46,342 nt of DNA from Desulfovibrionaceae bacterium (GCA_015709315.1 JACCQI010000025.1:1-46342); one strand, 5' to 3'; counted from the stretch's first letter, positions 14,155 to 22,852 are shown. Made by a program: numbers and translations. The notes: generated by a model not told the origin, from the letters alone.

Positions 14155-15918
14155 CTAGTGGCAGGAGTCCACGGCCACGTCGCAAAACTTGCCCACCCCG
14201 TACTCGCGCCTGCGGAAGAACTTTTCCGGGCTCGGCCCGATGATCTGCAATTCCGGGTACGACTTCTGCACGTCCAGGGCGATATGCATCTCCTTGGTGC
14301 ATCCCGTGGAATAGGTGGCGTCCTTGCCGGTCCAGACCGGCGGCACCTTCCTGCCCATCAGTCCGAAGCTCTTTTCAATATCGAAATACGTCTGGAACCG
14401 CCAGACGTTGATATATCCGCTGCGCTGGACCTTCTCCCACATGTACATCAGGTCGTCCGCGTCCATGCCCTCCTCGAAATGCTCGCCGGGATTGATGATG
14501 TAGGCGTCGTCGAGCTGGGAGCGCAGATGCTCCACAAAGGTGGTGATGACCTGGATGGCCGCCTTGGTCTGGCCGGGCACGGACCCGATGATGCCGGAAT
14601 AGAACATGACCGTCTTGCCGTGCCGCCGGGCCTCGCGCATCTCGGCGATGATCGCTTCCGCCTTGTCGGTGATGTATTTTTCGCTGAAGGAATGCGCCCG
14701 CCTGGACCTGGGCCGGAAATGAAGGTGGAACTCGCCCCCGCCGTCGCGGTAGAAGTTGACCACGTCCCGGGTGAACTCGTGGCTGTTGTCGATGAGCCGA
14801 TCATAAAGCCGCTTGCCCTTGGCCAGGATCAGGTCGCACTCCTTCCAGGCGCGGGCGAAGGTGACGGACATCCGGTACGGATTGAACTTCTCGCGCGTGC
14901 CGTCGGAGATGACCACGAACGGATGCCGGGCCATGATGGTCAGCAACTCGTTCTTGGACAATCTGTCCTCGCTGACGAAATGCGCGCCCGCGAACGCCTG
15001 GGCCAGGATCGGGTCGTTGTCCCGGTCCCAGAAGGTGGGCTGCTCGAAGAAAAAGCCTTCCTTGAGGGCCAGGACCACCCGGTGGCCCAGCCTGAGCAGC
15101 GCCCGCACCACCTTGAGGTCGAAAATGATGCCGCCCGCCCGGTTGGGCAGGTAGAGAATGCGGTTGGGAGTTCCTTCCCCCCTGTCGAGGCGCTCCAGCA
15201 CGCCCCGAAACTCGGCGGACCCCGTGGCGAGTTCCTCCACCAGTTCCGAGGAGGCGAACGTCTCCAGGTTGAAACTCTCGGGAGTCCAGTGATCGGTGGT
15301 GGTGGAAATCCGCATGAGCCGCTCGATCTCGAGCAGGTCGAGGGCATAGCGGAGGTCGTCGATGCGGCCGGTCGCGTCCACGTCGGCCCCGCCCCGGTTG
15401 ACCATCTCGTCGAAGACCGGGCTGGCCGCGATCTCGGCCGCCTGGCGGTTGAGGCCCCTGCGGATGTCCCGGTAGGGATCGTCGATGCCGCTCTGGGACA
15501 TGAAGATGGTGATGAACCGCTTCATCAGTCTGGAGGGCATGATGATGGGCGAGGCGAGCGCCATGCGGAACTTGTGCCGGGCGAGCAGGATGAACCGCCG
15601 CGCCTGGTCGCGGTCGGCGCAAAAATTCCGGGACAGGCTGATGAACCGCTTCCACTGCTCGATGTATTTCAGCTGCAGCCGGTCGGGCAGTCCCTCTTCC
15701 AGCAGCATGCGGAACATCCAGTCCGAGCACGGGGCGTAGAACTCGCCCTCGTCCAGCACCAGCATGAACCGAAGCTGCTCGCTGGAAGCGTTCTTGAGCG
15801 GGTCGATGGTGTATTCGAGATGATTTTCGGTCATGAAATGCAGCAACAGCGCGTCCAGCGCCGCGTCCTGACCGTACCTGATGTTCAGCACCGAATTGAA
15901 TTTCCGGGCGAGGTCCAT
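14155..15918 (-). CDS. Large DUF89-like (ARMT1-type) protein
   Basis: A 587-residue cytoplasmic protein. Its C-terminal half resembles the DUF89/ARMT1 metal-dependent phosphatase fold: LPNRAGGIIFDLKVVRALL followed by RVVLALKEGF and a DRDNDP segment, then VVISDGTREKFNPYRMS and CDLILAKGKRLYDRL, which match the order of DUF89 motifs (D-N-x-G-E-x-x-F-D, the lysine of the K-x-x-P region, S-N/D-G-S/T and A-K-G). The usual DNAGE is altered to PNRAGG, so activity is uncertain. The N-terminal 200 residues are helical and unrecognised. The extreme C-terminus is Cys/His-rich (KFCDVAVDSCH). It lies 2 bases after nadK, so the two are coupled. DUF89 proteins are proposed to repair damaged phosphometabolites; such a role beside an NAD kinase would make sense (inference). 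Confidence 0.55.
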   Translation of the reverse strand: MDLARKFNSVLNIRYGQDAALDALLLHFMTENHLEYTIDPLKNASSEQLRFMLVLDEGEFYAPCSDWMFRMLLEEGLPDRLQLKYIEQWKRFISLSRNFCADRDQARRFILLARHKFRMALASPIIMPSRLMKRFITIFMSQSGIDDPYRDIRRGLNRQAAEIAASPVFDEMVNRGGADVDATGRIDDLRYALDLLEIERLMRISTTTDHWTPESFNLETFASSELVEELATGSAEFRGVLERLDRGEGTPNRILYLPNRAGGIIFDLKVVRALLRLGHRVVLALKEGFFFEQPTFWDRDNDPILAQAFAGAHFVSEDRLSKNELLTIMARHPFVVISDGTREKFNPYRMSVTFARAWKECDLILAKGKRLYDRLIDNSHEFTRDVVNFYRDGGGEFHLHFRPRSRRAHSFSEKYITDKAEAIIAEMREARRHGKTVMFYSGIIGSVPGQTKAAIQVITTFVEHLRSQLDDAYIINPGEHFEEGMDADDLMYMWEKVQRSGYINVWRFQTYFDIEKSFGLMGRKVPPVWTGKDATYSTGCTKEMHIALDVQKSYPELQIIGPSPEKFFRRREYGVGKFCDVAVDSCH

Positions 15919-15920
15919 AT

Positions 15921-16769
15921 TTATTTCTCCGTCAGGAAACCGTTTTTCTTCAATTTCTCGAAATACGCGCGCGGGCCGAAATCCACCACGGAAAGGTCCT
16001 CCTCTGCGCGGCGCAGGACGACCTCGTCCCCGTATTCCAACCCGATTACGGACTGGCCGTCCTCGGTCAGATTGACCGCCCCGGCCGCCTCCTCCACCCG
16101 CACGGAAGTGACGCCGTCGGCCGGGAAGACCATGGGCTTGAAGCTGTTCAGGAAAGGACAGACAGGGGTCACGCAGTACGCCCCGAGACCGGTGTGGACC
16201 AGCGGGCCGCCGGCGGACACGCCGTAGGCGGACGATCCCGAGGGCGTGGAAACAATCAGGCCGTCCGCGCGCAGGGTGGAAATCTCCATGCCGTCAAAGG
16301 CCACGCTCAGCCGGATGAGCCGCGCCAGTTCGCCCCGGCTGACCACCAGGTCGTTGACGATCAGCCCGTGATGCACGGTCTCGCCGCGCCGCAGGACGTC
16401 GTATTCCAGGACGAGCCGCCGGGAAACGTCGAACCCGTCGGCCAGGGCCGTGGCGAACCACTCCCTCCAGTGGTCGCGGTGGAGCTGGGCCAGGAAGCCG
16501 ACCCGCCCCAGGTTGACGCCCATGAACGGCGCGCCCAGCCCATGGAGCCGCCGGGCAACCCCGATGAACGTGCCGTCGCCGCCCAGGATCACGACCAGGT
16601 CGCAGCGGTCCGGGACGCACTCCCCGACCTCCGCATCCACACGGTGTTCGCACCATTGCGCGTCCACGCCGCGGGAACGCAGAAAAGCCACAATCTCCTT
16701 CCTGATGGATATCGCCGAATCGTCGCCCGGCTTGGTCACGACGAGGATTTTGGTCAATGGAGCAGTCAT
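15921..16769 (-). CDS. nadK: NAD kinase
   Basis: A 282-residue ATP-NAD kinase that makes NADP. The signature GGDGT is at residues 63-67, followed by the NLGRVGFLAQL loop. The second conserved region is LIVNDLVVSRGE, where the common NE is ND, and the glycine-rich LIVSTPSGSSAYGVSAGGPLV is typical. The ATG at 16769 has only a weak purine-rich site (GAAATGAAGC). It heads the leftward unit that includes the DUF89-like protein, mltA, DUF4254 and gatB. Divergent from it is the flgM unit, with 162 bases between the two start codons. Confidence 0.93.
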   Translation of the reverse strand: MTAPLTKILVVTKPGDDSAISIRKEIVAFLRSRGVDAQWCEHRVDAEVGECVPDRCDLVVILGGDGTFIGVARRLHGLGAPFMGVNLGRVGFLAQLHRDHWREWFATALADGFDVSRRLVLEYDVLRRGETVHHGLIVNDLVVSRGELARLIRLSVAFDGMEISTLRADGLIVSTPSGSSAYGVSAGGPLVHTGLGAYCVTPVCPFLNSFKPMVFPADGVTSVRVEEAAGAVNLTEDGQSVIGLEYGDEVVLRRAEEDLSVVDFGPRAYFEKLKKNGFLTEK

Positions 16770-16878
16770 TGCTTCATTTCGTAGATAAATTTTGAGAAAT
16801 ATTCAACCTTTTTCGTTTTTCAGTTCCTTGGCCGGGCAAAGGAAATGCACTTTTCTAGATTTTTTTCGGTTTTACCCC

Positions 16879-16905
16879 TAAAGTTAATTTTAGGCGCACC
16901 GATTC
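16879..16905 (+). promoter_or_regulatory. Sigma-28 (FliA) type promoter
   Basis: TAAAGTTA (16879-16886), an 11-base spacer and ACCGATTC (16898-16905) match the FliA consensus TAAAGTTT-N11-GCCGATAA at 7 of 8 and 5 of 8 positions. It lies just upstream of the DVU0524-family gene and flgM. A late flagellar promoter for the anti-sigma factor gene is biologically expected. Confidence 0.75.
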
Positions 16906-16931
16906 AAACATTCAAGGAATGGGGAAAATCC

Positions 16932-17342
16932 ATGAATACGACGTCCGCCAATGTTCGAACCATGCTGCGCACCTACGGGAAGCAGCTTTCGAACGCCAAG
17001 CGCCTCGCCCGTTTCAGGCAGGCCATCGGCAGCATCGAACCCATGGACGATGTCGCCAGGCAGGCGAAGCGCCGTGAACTGATCCAGCGCATTGCGCACG
17101 AGGTCATTGAAAACCTGATCGTCAACGCCTCCCCGTCGCCCGTGGTCGAAAATGTCCTCGACCAGTTGGAGCGGGACACGGGGGAACGGTTCGTATTCGA
17201 GTACCCCATTGAAGGCGGCGACGTTCAAATTTTACGGGAAACACAGTCCGGCCCGCAGGAAGTGACCGGTCCCGAACGGGACGGGATTTTGCGGAGACTG
17301 TGGGAAATAACGTTGTCAAAGGTGGATGGAACCATGCTTTGA
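16932..17342 (+). CDS. DVU0524 family FlgM-associated protein
   Basis: A 136-residue protein directly upstream of flgM, in the position of the DVU0524 family of Desulfovibrio. The ATG at 16932 follows AAGGAATGGGGAA; the frame is open from 16845 but that part contains the promoter. The first 75 residues are basic and helical (MLRTYGKQLSNAKRLARFRQAIG, then RQAKRRELIQRIAHEVIENLI); the rest has a strand-like YPIEGGDVQILRE followed by another helix. No membrane segment is visible. Its function is not established. Coexpression with FlgM under a sigma-28 promoter suggests a role in anti-sigma control or late flagellar assembly. Confidence 0.8.
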   Translation: MNTTSANVRTMLRTYGKQLSNAKRLARFRQAIGSIEPMDDVARQAKRRELIQRIAHEVIENLIVNASPSPVVENVLDQLERDTGERFVFEYPIEGGDVQILRETQSGPQEVTGPERDGILRRLWEITLSKVDGTML

Positions 17343-17369
17343 TAGCCCCGTTTCAACGGGAGGAACGAC

Positions 17370-17678
17370 ATGGTCATCAAGAACATTGCCGGGGAGAACT
17401 CCCCTTACGCGAACAAGAAGATTGAAAGGCCCGAGGCCAACAATCTGCAGAAGGCGCAGGAAGCCGCCAGGCATTCCGGCGACTCCGCGGACAGCGTTGT
17501 CCTGTCCCCGGAAGCCCGGTTGCGCGGCACGGCCCTGACGGCTGCCAACGAAGCGCCCGACATCCGCCGCGAAAAGGTTGACGAACTCAAGCGCAAGGTC
17601 CAGGACGGCACGTACAAGCCCGACCTGAAAAAGGCCGCCGCGAATCTGATTCGCGACGACCTCGATCTTCTCGTCTAA
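17370..17678 (+). CDS. flgM: Anti-sigma-28 factor FlgM
   Basis: A 102-residue FlgM, which holds the flagellar sigma factor FliA inactive until the hook-basal body can export it. The C-terminal half has the family pattern VVLSPEARL near residue 43, then RREKVDELKRKVQDGTYKP and ANLIRDDLDLL. The N-terminal half is polar and presumably disordered. The ATG at 17370 has GGGAGGAAC upstream; a small hairpin CCCGTT-TC-AACGGG (17347-17360) abuts the ribosome site. It is the second gene behind the sigma-28 promoter, so FlgM is probably made under control of the factor it inhibits. It converges on fliW with 24 bases between the stops. Confidence 0.93.
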   Translation: MVIKNIAGENSPYANKKIERPEANNLQKAQEAARHSGDSADSVVLSPEARLRGTALTAANEAPDIRREKVDELKRKVQDGTYKPDLKKAAANLIRDDLDLLV

Positions 17679-17702
17679 CCCAAGGGGAACAAAACCGGCT
17701 TA

Positions 17703-18149
17703 TCAAGCGTCAATCGGACGGAAGTGCGTGGGATAGCCCGCTTCCGTCTGCGGAATCTGAAGGCCTATCCTCGTCCGGGTGTTGATGACTATCGGCCCCT
17801 GGAGATTGAGGGTGGTGTCTTCCGGTTTGTGTTGCGGGATGGTCACGGTCACCAGCACCGCCAGTTCCCTGATGCTGTCTAGCCTGAGGACCTTCCGGTC
17901 CGCATTCTCGATCTTCACGTCATACCCGTCGATGAAGGAATAGGGATCGGCCACCAAAAGGCCGAGTCCCGGATCGCTGAGGCATTGCATCAGCAGGAAG
18001 GGAGAATCGTCGTCACGGACCTTCAGAAGCGCGAAGTCGCGCTTGTCCTCGAGACCGACCAGCCCCCGGGGGAAATAGATGATGCCGTCCGGGCTCACTT
18101 CGCGCTCGCCCAGCCTGGTCATTATTTTTCGCGATCTTTCTTTTGCCAT
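17703..18149 (-). CDS. fliW: Flagellar assembly factor FliW
   Basis: A 148-residue FliW. In other bacteria FliW binds CsrA and antagonises its repression of flagellin translation, itself being titrated by flagellin. Family sequence is clear: [20 protein letters not shown], then [20 protein letters not shown] and the C-terminal [19 protein letters not shown]. The start could be ATG 18149, overlapping csrA by 28 bases, or ATG 18122, which overlaps the csrA stop by one base in TAATG. Both mean tight translational coupling. It is the last gene of the flgN-flgK-flgL-csrA-fliW unit. Confidence 0.95.
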   Translation of the reverse strand: MAKERSRKIMTRLGEREVSPDGIIYFPRGLVGLEDKRDFALLKVRDDDSPFLLMQCLSDPGLGLLVADPYSFIDGYDVKIENADRKVLRLDSIRELAVLVTVTIPQHKPEDTTLNLQGPIVINTRTRIGLQIPQTEAGYPTHFRPIDA

Positions 18150-18364
18150 AACGCAGCCGCCGCGAGCAGGTCCTGCTGGCTGGTTTCCAGCGCCTGCCTG
18201 TTCTGTTCCTTGATCTTCAAATAGACCTCTTCCCGATAGACGGTCATGTCTTCGGGCACATCCAGGCCGATCTTTATCTGCTTGCCCTGAACGCTCAGGA
18301 TCTTCAGCTTGATATTGTCGCCCAGGTAGAGGCTCTCTCCCGGTCTCCGGGTCAGGATCAACAT
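18122..18364 (-). CDS. csrA: Carbon storage regulator CsrA
   Basis: An 80-residue RNA-binding translational repressor. The conserved [20 protein letters not shown] start, [24 protein letters not shown] core and helix are present. The C-terminal extension ([23 protein letters not shown]) is longer than in the 61-residue E. coli protein, as in other flagellum-linked CsrA proteins. The ATG at 18364 has GGAAGTGAC upstream. The 87-base gap to flgL has several GGA triplets (minus strand TTGGAGAC, AAGGAAAC, TTGGAAGTG), possible CsrA sites for autoregulation (inference). It pairs with the overlapping fliW. Confidence 0.95.
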   Translation of the reverse strand: MLILTRRPGESLYLGDNIKLKILSVQGKQIKIGLDVPEDMTVYREEVYLKIKEQNRQALETSQQDLLAAAALWQKKDREK

Positions 18365-18451
18365 GTCACTTCCAAATGTTTCCTTCGACTTCTCCGCAAC
18401 TTATGCGGCATACAGGTCGACTACATGAACCGTGTCTCCAAGTAAAGCGTG

Positions 18452-20116
18452 TCAAATGAACTTGCCGAGGTTGAGCTGCATGATCATGGACGTGGACCTG
18501 AGCACGGACTCGTAGACGATTTTCTGCTGGGCCAGGTTGGTCATCAGCTCGGACACGTCCGCGTCCTCGATGGCGCTGACCAGCGTCTCCTCGTTGAGCA
18601 CCAGCCCGTCCAGAATAGTCTCCGCCACGTCCAGCCGGTTCTCGCGCCCGCCGATCTCGGCCATGGCGTTCATCACATGCTCCTGGGCCTCGGTCAGGTT
18701 GCCCAGGGCCTGCTGTATGCCGGTCTGGTTGTTGGTCTCGGTAAAGGCCACCAGGTTGCCCAAAACCTCGAACAGGTTCTTGGAATACTCGTCCTCACCC
18801 TGGATGGTCACGGCCATGCCGGGCGCGCCGTCGTGGAAGACCCTGCCCGAGTTCTGCGAATCGAGCGTCAGGACGGAGCCGCCCGCGGCCAGAACATCGT
18901 CCGGGTCCATGTAGATGCCGCCGAAAATATCCTTGCCCACGCTGTTGAGCTGCACCTGCTCGCTGGAGGACACGTCCAGATTGATGGCCGCCGAGCTGGG
19001 ACGGATGACGAACTGCTGGCCGGGGCGGATGATGTTGGAACCGCCGGAGGCCAGGTTCAGGATGCCGCCGTTGGCCACGCTCAACACGGCCGAATCGGGC
19101 GTTGCGTCGGCCTGGGCCACGTTGCCGGTCACCCAGTTGATGCCGCCGTCCATGCTGTAGGAGTAGTGGATGTCCTGGTCCATGGTCACGTCCGTGGTGT
19201 TGTCGATGCGGACGGTGACGTTGGAATCGAGGAACGCCCCCGAGGCGGTCGCATCGAGCAGATCCGCATCGGGTCCCATGGAATCGACGATGGGCGGCTC
19301 GTCCGCGTCGTCGCCGAGATATCGGGCCGAGGGCCTGATCCACAGCCATGTGCCGTCCGCCGTGGACTCGTCGTCCGGGTCGTTGACCTTGACGGCGGTG
19401 TCGGCCATGAACGTGACGCTGGTGCCGCTTTCGGGCAGGCTCATTTCCCACTCGGGACCGATGAGATTCATGTCGCCGTCGTCGTGCCAGGTGTCCCCGC
19501 CGTCCGTGGAGTAGCGGACCCCGAGGTTGGGATCGGACAAATTCATGGTTCCGCCCACTGCGGTGGTTTCGTTCTCGTCGTAGAACTGCACCAGAACCGT
19601 GGTGCTGGACGAACCCCCGACCGAAAAGTCGGCGTTGGCGGCGAAATCGTCGTCGTTGGTGGTCAGCCACATGATCTGCTCGTAGGCCGGACCGTCCACC
19701 TTGTGCCCGGCAAAGATGGACTTGTCCTCGAAGCTGGAATTGGCCAGGCCGACCAGTTGGTCGAACAGGGAGCGCAACTCGTAGCTGATCTGCTCTCGGT
19801 TGTTGGCGTCCAGGGTGCCGGTGGCCGCCTGGGTGGCCAGCTCCTTGGTCCGGGTCAGGAGGGTGGACACCTGCATGAGCGCCTCGTCCGCGCCGCCGAG
19901 CCAGCCCTTGGCCGTGGAGATGTTCTCCTTGTACTGCTCCAGCGAGCGCAGGGTGTCGCGGTGGTCCAGAACGCGGGTCATGCCCGTGGGATCGTCGCTG
20001 GGCTTGTTGATGCGCTTCTGCGTCTGGGCCTGAAGGTTGAGGTCCATCAAGGATGTCAGCGATTTGTTCAGGTTGTTGACGTACCTGCTGAAAAGCATCT
20101 GTTGGGTTACGCGCAT
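18452..20116 (-). CDS. flgL: Flagellar hook-associated protein 3 (FlgL) with inserted modules
   Basis: A 554-residue FlgL, the junction protein between FlgK and the filament. The N-terminal flagellin-like helix is clear (MRVTQQMLFSRYVNNLN, NKPSDDPTGM at 38-46) and so is the C-terminal helix (RENRLDVAETILDG to MQLNLGKFI). It is much longer than the common 300-400 residues because of a central, surface-exposed region of about residues 160-440. That region holds two Asp-box motifs, STDGGDTW (203-210) and SMDGGINW (321-328), each followed some 50-57 residues later by an IRP motif (WLWIRP, FVIRP). A similar module is in FlgK. It follows flgK by 11 bases. Confidence 0.93.
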   Translation of the reverse strand: MRVTQQMLFSRYVNNLNKSLTSLMDLNLQAQTQKRINKPSDDPTGMTRVLDHRDTLRSLEQYKENISTAKGWLGGADEALMQVSTLLTRTKELATQAATGTLDANNREQISYELRSLFDQLVGLANSSFEDKSIFAGHKVDGPAYEQIMWLTTNDDDFAANADFSVGGSSSTTVLVQFYDENETTAVGGTMNLSDPNLGVRYSTDGGDTWHDDGDMNLIGPEWEMSLPESGTSVTFMADTAVKVNDPDDESTADGTWLWIRPSARYLGDDADEPPIVDSMGPDADLLDATASGAFLDSNVTVRIDNTTDVTMDQDIHYSYSMDGGINWVTGNVAQADATPDSAVLSVANGGILNLASGGSNIIRPGQQFVIRPSSAAINLDVSSSEQVQLNSVGKDIFGGIYMDPDDVLAAGGSVLTLDSQNSGRVFHDGAPGMAVTIQGEDEYSKNLFEVLGNLVAFTETNNQTGIQQALGNLTEAQEHVMNAMAEIGGRENRLDVAETILDGLVLNEETLVSAIEDADVSELMTNLAQQKIVYESVLRSTSMIMQLNLGKFI

Positions 20117-20127
20117 GGTTCCTCCGC

Positions 20128-22266
20128 CTACGACTTGAGCGACAAGATCGTCTGCAGCATTTCGTCGGCCGTGGTGATGAGCTTGGCCGCCGCCGTGTAG
20201 GACGCCTGATACTTGATGAGGTCGCTCATCTCCTCATCGAGGTTCACGCCGGAGATTTCCTGCTGTCGCTCGTTCAGATCCTGGGACAGGGCACTGTAGA
20301 AATTGTGGTTGAACTGGGTGCGGCTGGTATCGGAACCGACATTGCCGACAATGCCGTTGTAGTAGTCGAGGATGGACTGGGAGGTGGTGCCCTCCATGGC
20401 CGTGTAGGTGGTCACGCTCTCCTCGCGCAGGGCGTACATGGCCAGGGCGGTGGTGTTGTCGCCCGGATTCATCTCCCCGGCCCCGTTCACGTGGCCCGTT
20501 GCCAGGTAGTCCAGGTCTCCCGATACCTTTTCGTTTACCATCATGTTGCTCGGCGAATCGCCCCTGAGCAGCGTGTTGATGCCGAGCGCCGCATACAGCC
20601 CGGCCGTGTCCGTGCCGAAGGCGAAGGTGTATCCCGGCTCGGCGGAAAGCATGATCTTGTTGTTGACGATGGAGGCCGACACCGCACCCGCAAAGGTCCG
20701 GTCCACGGCATCGCGCACATCCTCCAGAGTATGGATGGCCGGATTGAAGGTCCCCCCGTTGCCGTCGAAATCCAGAGCGGCGGACGAAGCCAGCAGCCCG
20801 GTGGACTCGTTGTATACATACATGAAGGAACTGCCCGACTGGAGCCGGGAGCCGAAGACCAGGCCCGCCGAATCGCTGGCCAGGGCCTTGTCCGTGTAGT
20901 CCACGGAATAGGTGCCTTCGGTGAAGGTGAACGCCTGAAGGCCCGCGCCCTGGCTGTGCCTGCGGTTGGTTTCCCAGATGATGGATTCCGACAGCTCGTC
21001 GAGCTTGGCCCGGTAGGACCCCACGTAGCTGTCGCGGAAGTCCAGGAGCGCGGACAGGCTGCCGCCCGTAAGCCGCTTGGAATTCTCCTCGCCGTTGAAA
21101 TGCGTCTGCGGGGTGATCTCCTCGGCGTGCGAGGTATTCTGCACCCAGTACAGCCCCTGGTGCGGACTGATGGTGAACCGGTCCCCGGCGGCGAAGTCGC
21201 CAGCGGCCGTTCCCTGGGAGTCCGTGGCCGAGCCGAACCATATCTGCAGCCCCTCCACGTTGACCCGGTCCTCGTAGCTCCGGGCCGCGAAATGGCGCTC
21301 GTTGCCGTTCTCGTCCGTCAGCCAGGTCACGCCGCCGTCCAGGGAAACCCGGAACCGGGCCGCGTTGGCCGTGGAGGCCACCTGCCCGGCCATGGTGGAG
21401 CCGGAGTTGGAGGCGATGAACTCGATGGTGTATTCGAAATCGTCGTTGCCGTCGAAATAGATGTCGCCCTCGAAGGTGGACCCCTGGCGGAAATCGTAGG
21501 TCTTGTGCGAGCTGCCGAATTCCAGCTCGAAATGATTGGAACCGTCCACCAGGGTATGCCCGGCCGTGGTCAGGACCGTGAAGTCGCCGCCGCCGTTGTC
21601 GATGGTCCGGACATCCATCAGCTCGCCCAGGGCGCGGACCTTGCGGTCCCGCTCGTCGTACAGGGCATTGACGTTGTTCGAACCGGGGATCTCGTGGATC
21701 TGGATTTCCTCGTTCAGGGCCGCGATGTCCTGCATCAGGGAGTTGGCCTCGGCCACCTGGCCGGAGACCTCGTCGTTGATGCGCACCTGCATAAGCGCCA
21801 AGTCGTTGTCCACCTGCTTCAGGGCGGCGATCATGGTGGCGGTGTCGTTGAGCACGGTCTGGCGGGCGCCGTAGTTCTCGGGCCGCTGGGCCACCTCGTT
21901 CCAGGAATTGAAATACTGCGAAAGGGAAGTGGAAATGCCGGTCCCATTGGCCTCGTTGAGCAGGCTCTCCACGCCCTGGAGCTGCTCGTACAGGGTGCCC
22001 CACTTGTCGCGCAGCCCCGCCTGCTGCAGATACATCTGCTCCACCATGGCGTCGAAATGGCGGATGACCTCCTTGGCCCGCACGCCGGTGCCGAGTTGGC
22101 CGGGGGAATAGTTGATGTACGGGCCGTCCTCGATGACCACGGAACGGCGGGAATAGCCTTCGGTGTTGACATTGGCGATGTTCTCGCCGGTGACCTGCAA
22201 CTGCACCTGGGAGGCGAACAGGGCCCACCGCCCCATGTCGAGAATGGAATTGGCGCCAAAGGACAT
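20128..22266 (-). CDS. flgK: Flagellar hook-associated protein 1 (FlgK) with Asp-box insert
   Basis: A 712-residue FlgK linking the hook to FlgL. The N-terminal GRWALFASQVQLQVTGENIANVNTEGYSRR type motif (residues 12-41) and the C-terminal NLDEEMSDLIKYQ followed by SYTAAAKLITTADEML are diagnostic. Compared with the typical 450-630 residues, it has an extra central domain at about 250-380 containing the Asp-box SLDGGVTW (308-315) and, 53 residues later, FTISP (364-368). This matches the plan of the FlgL inserts. The ATG at 22266 follows the flgN stop directly (stop ends at 22267), so translation is coupled. Confidence 0.93.
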   Translation of the reverse strand: MSFGANSILDMGRWALFASQVQLQVTGENIANVNTEGYSRRSVVIEDGPYINYSPGQLGTGVRAKEVIRHFDAMVEQMYLQQAGLRDKWGTLYEQLQGVESLLNEANGTGISTSLSQYFNSWNEVAQRPENYGARQTVLNDTATMIAALKQVDNDLALMQVRINDEVSGQVAEANSLMQDIAALNEEIQIHEIPGSNNVNALYDERDRKVRALGELMDVRTIDNGGGDFTVLTTAGHTLVDGSNHFELEFGSSHKTYDFRQGSTFEGDIYFDGNDDFEYTIEFIASNSGSTMAGQVASTANAARFRVSLDGGVTWLTDENGNERHFAARSYEDRVNVEGLQIWFGSATDSQGTAAGDFAAGDRFTISPHQGLYWVQNTSHAEEITPQTHFNGEENSKRLTGGSLSALLDFRDSYVGSYRAKLDELSESIIWETNRRHSQGAGLQAFTFTEGTYSVDYTDKALASDSAGLVFGSRLQSGSSFMYVYNESTGLLASSAALDFDGNGGTFNPAIHTLEDVRDAVDRTFAGAVSASIVNNKIMLSAEPGYTFAFGTDTAGLYAALGINTLLRGDSPSNMMVNEKVSGDLDYLATGHVNGAGEMNPGDNTTALAMYALREESVTTYTAMEGTTSQSILDYYNGIVGNVGSDTSRTQFNHNFYSALSQDLNERQQEISGVNLDEEMSDLIKYQASYTAAAKLITTADEMLQTILSLKS

Positions 22267-22746
22267 CTACAACCTCCCGGTCAGGAGCCTAGCATTGCTG
22301 GGGGCCTGGGCGAAACGCCCGGACCGGGCGTAGGCTGTGGTATTTTTGGGCTTGATCTGGTTGTGCATGAACTGGAGCAGTTCCTTGGACTGGTCGTGCA
22401 GGGCACGGGCCATCTCGCCGTTCTTGGACGCCTGGACCGCGCATTTCTGCTCGGTGGCATCCAGCATGTCCAGCAGTTCCCTGAAGGTCTCGGCCATGGC
22501 CTTGTCCAATCCCGGATACAGATCGCGCACCCTGTTGGCGGACGATTCGACCCTGCGCACCATGGTGCGCAGGGAGGCCCGTTCGGCGGCCACCTGACGC
22601 ATCAATTCCTGAAGGGATAATTCGAGCCGGGAAACGGATTGGGGCTTGAGCTTGGTGAGACGGGCAAATTCTTCCTCAAGCAGAAAAAACATGAGCATCA
22701 TGGCCTTGTTCTGCCGGACCAAATTTTCCTCTATAAGACGGAGCAT
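22267..22746 (-). CDS. flgN: Flagellar export chaperone FlgN family protein
   Basis: A 159-residue helical protein in the FlgN position, immediately before flgK. FlgN binds the C-terminal helices of FlgK and FlgL and delivers them to the export gate. The sequence is mostly long amphipathic helices (RQNKAMMLMFFLLEEEFARL, then RLELSLQELMRQVAAERASL), with a less ordered C-terminus. The ATG at 22746 has AAGGGG upstream. It is the first gene behind the sigma-54 promoter at 22836. Sequence similarity within FlgN is weak in general, so the call leans on position as well as helix pattern. Confidence 0.8.
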   Translation of the reverse strand: MLRLIEENLVRQNKAMMLMFFLLEEEFARLTKLKPQSVSRLELSLQELMRQVAAERASLRTMVRRVESSANRVRDLYPGLDKAMAETFRELLDMLDATEQKCAVQASKNGEMARALHDQSKELLQFMHNQIKPKNTTAYARSGRFAQAPSNARLLTGRL

Positions 22747-22835
22747 CTCATTCCCCTTTCACCGTTAACCGCTTGATATATTGCAATTAGTCGCAAACCA
22801 CCCGGTTTGCATGGCGGTTGTGTACAACCCGATTT

Positions 22836-22852
22836 TGCAAATATCCGGCCAA
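22836..22852 (-). promoter_or_regulatory. Sigma-54 promoter of flgN-flgK-flgL-csrA-fliW
   Basis: On the minus strand TTGGCCGGATATTTGCA has the required GG-N10-GC spacing and a perfect TTGCA -12 element. The transcription start would fall near 22824, within a palindrome GGTTGT-GT-ACAACC (22816-22829). The 5' leader also holds GCAAACC / GGTTTGC (22793-22810). Confidence 0.75.

Noticed and set aside
13606-16227. 873-codon plus-strand frame opposite mltA, the DUF89-like gene and nadK
   Set aside because: It spans three well-supported genes on the other strand and has the low-complexity composition of an antisense shadow.
20305-22620. 771-codon plus-strand frame opposite flgK and flgN
   Set aside because: Antisense shadow of flgK; flgK has clear start, motifs and operon context.
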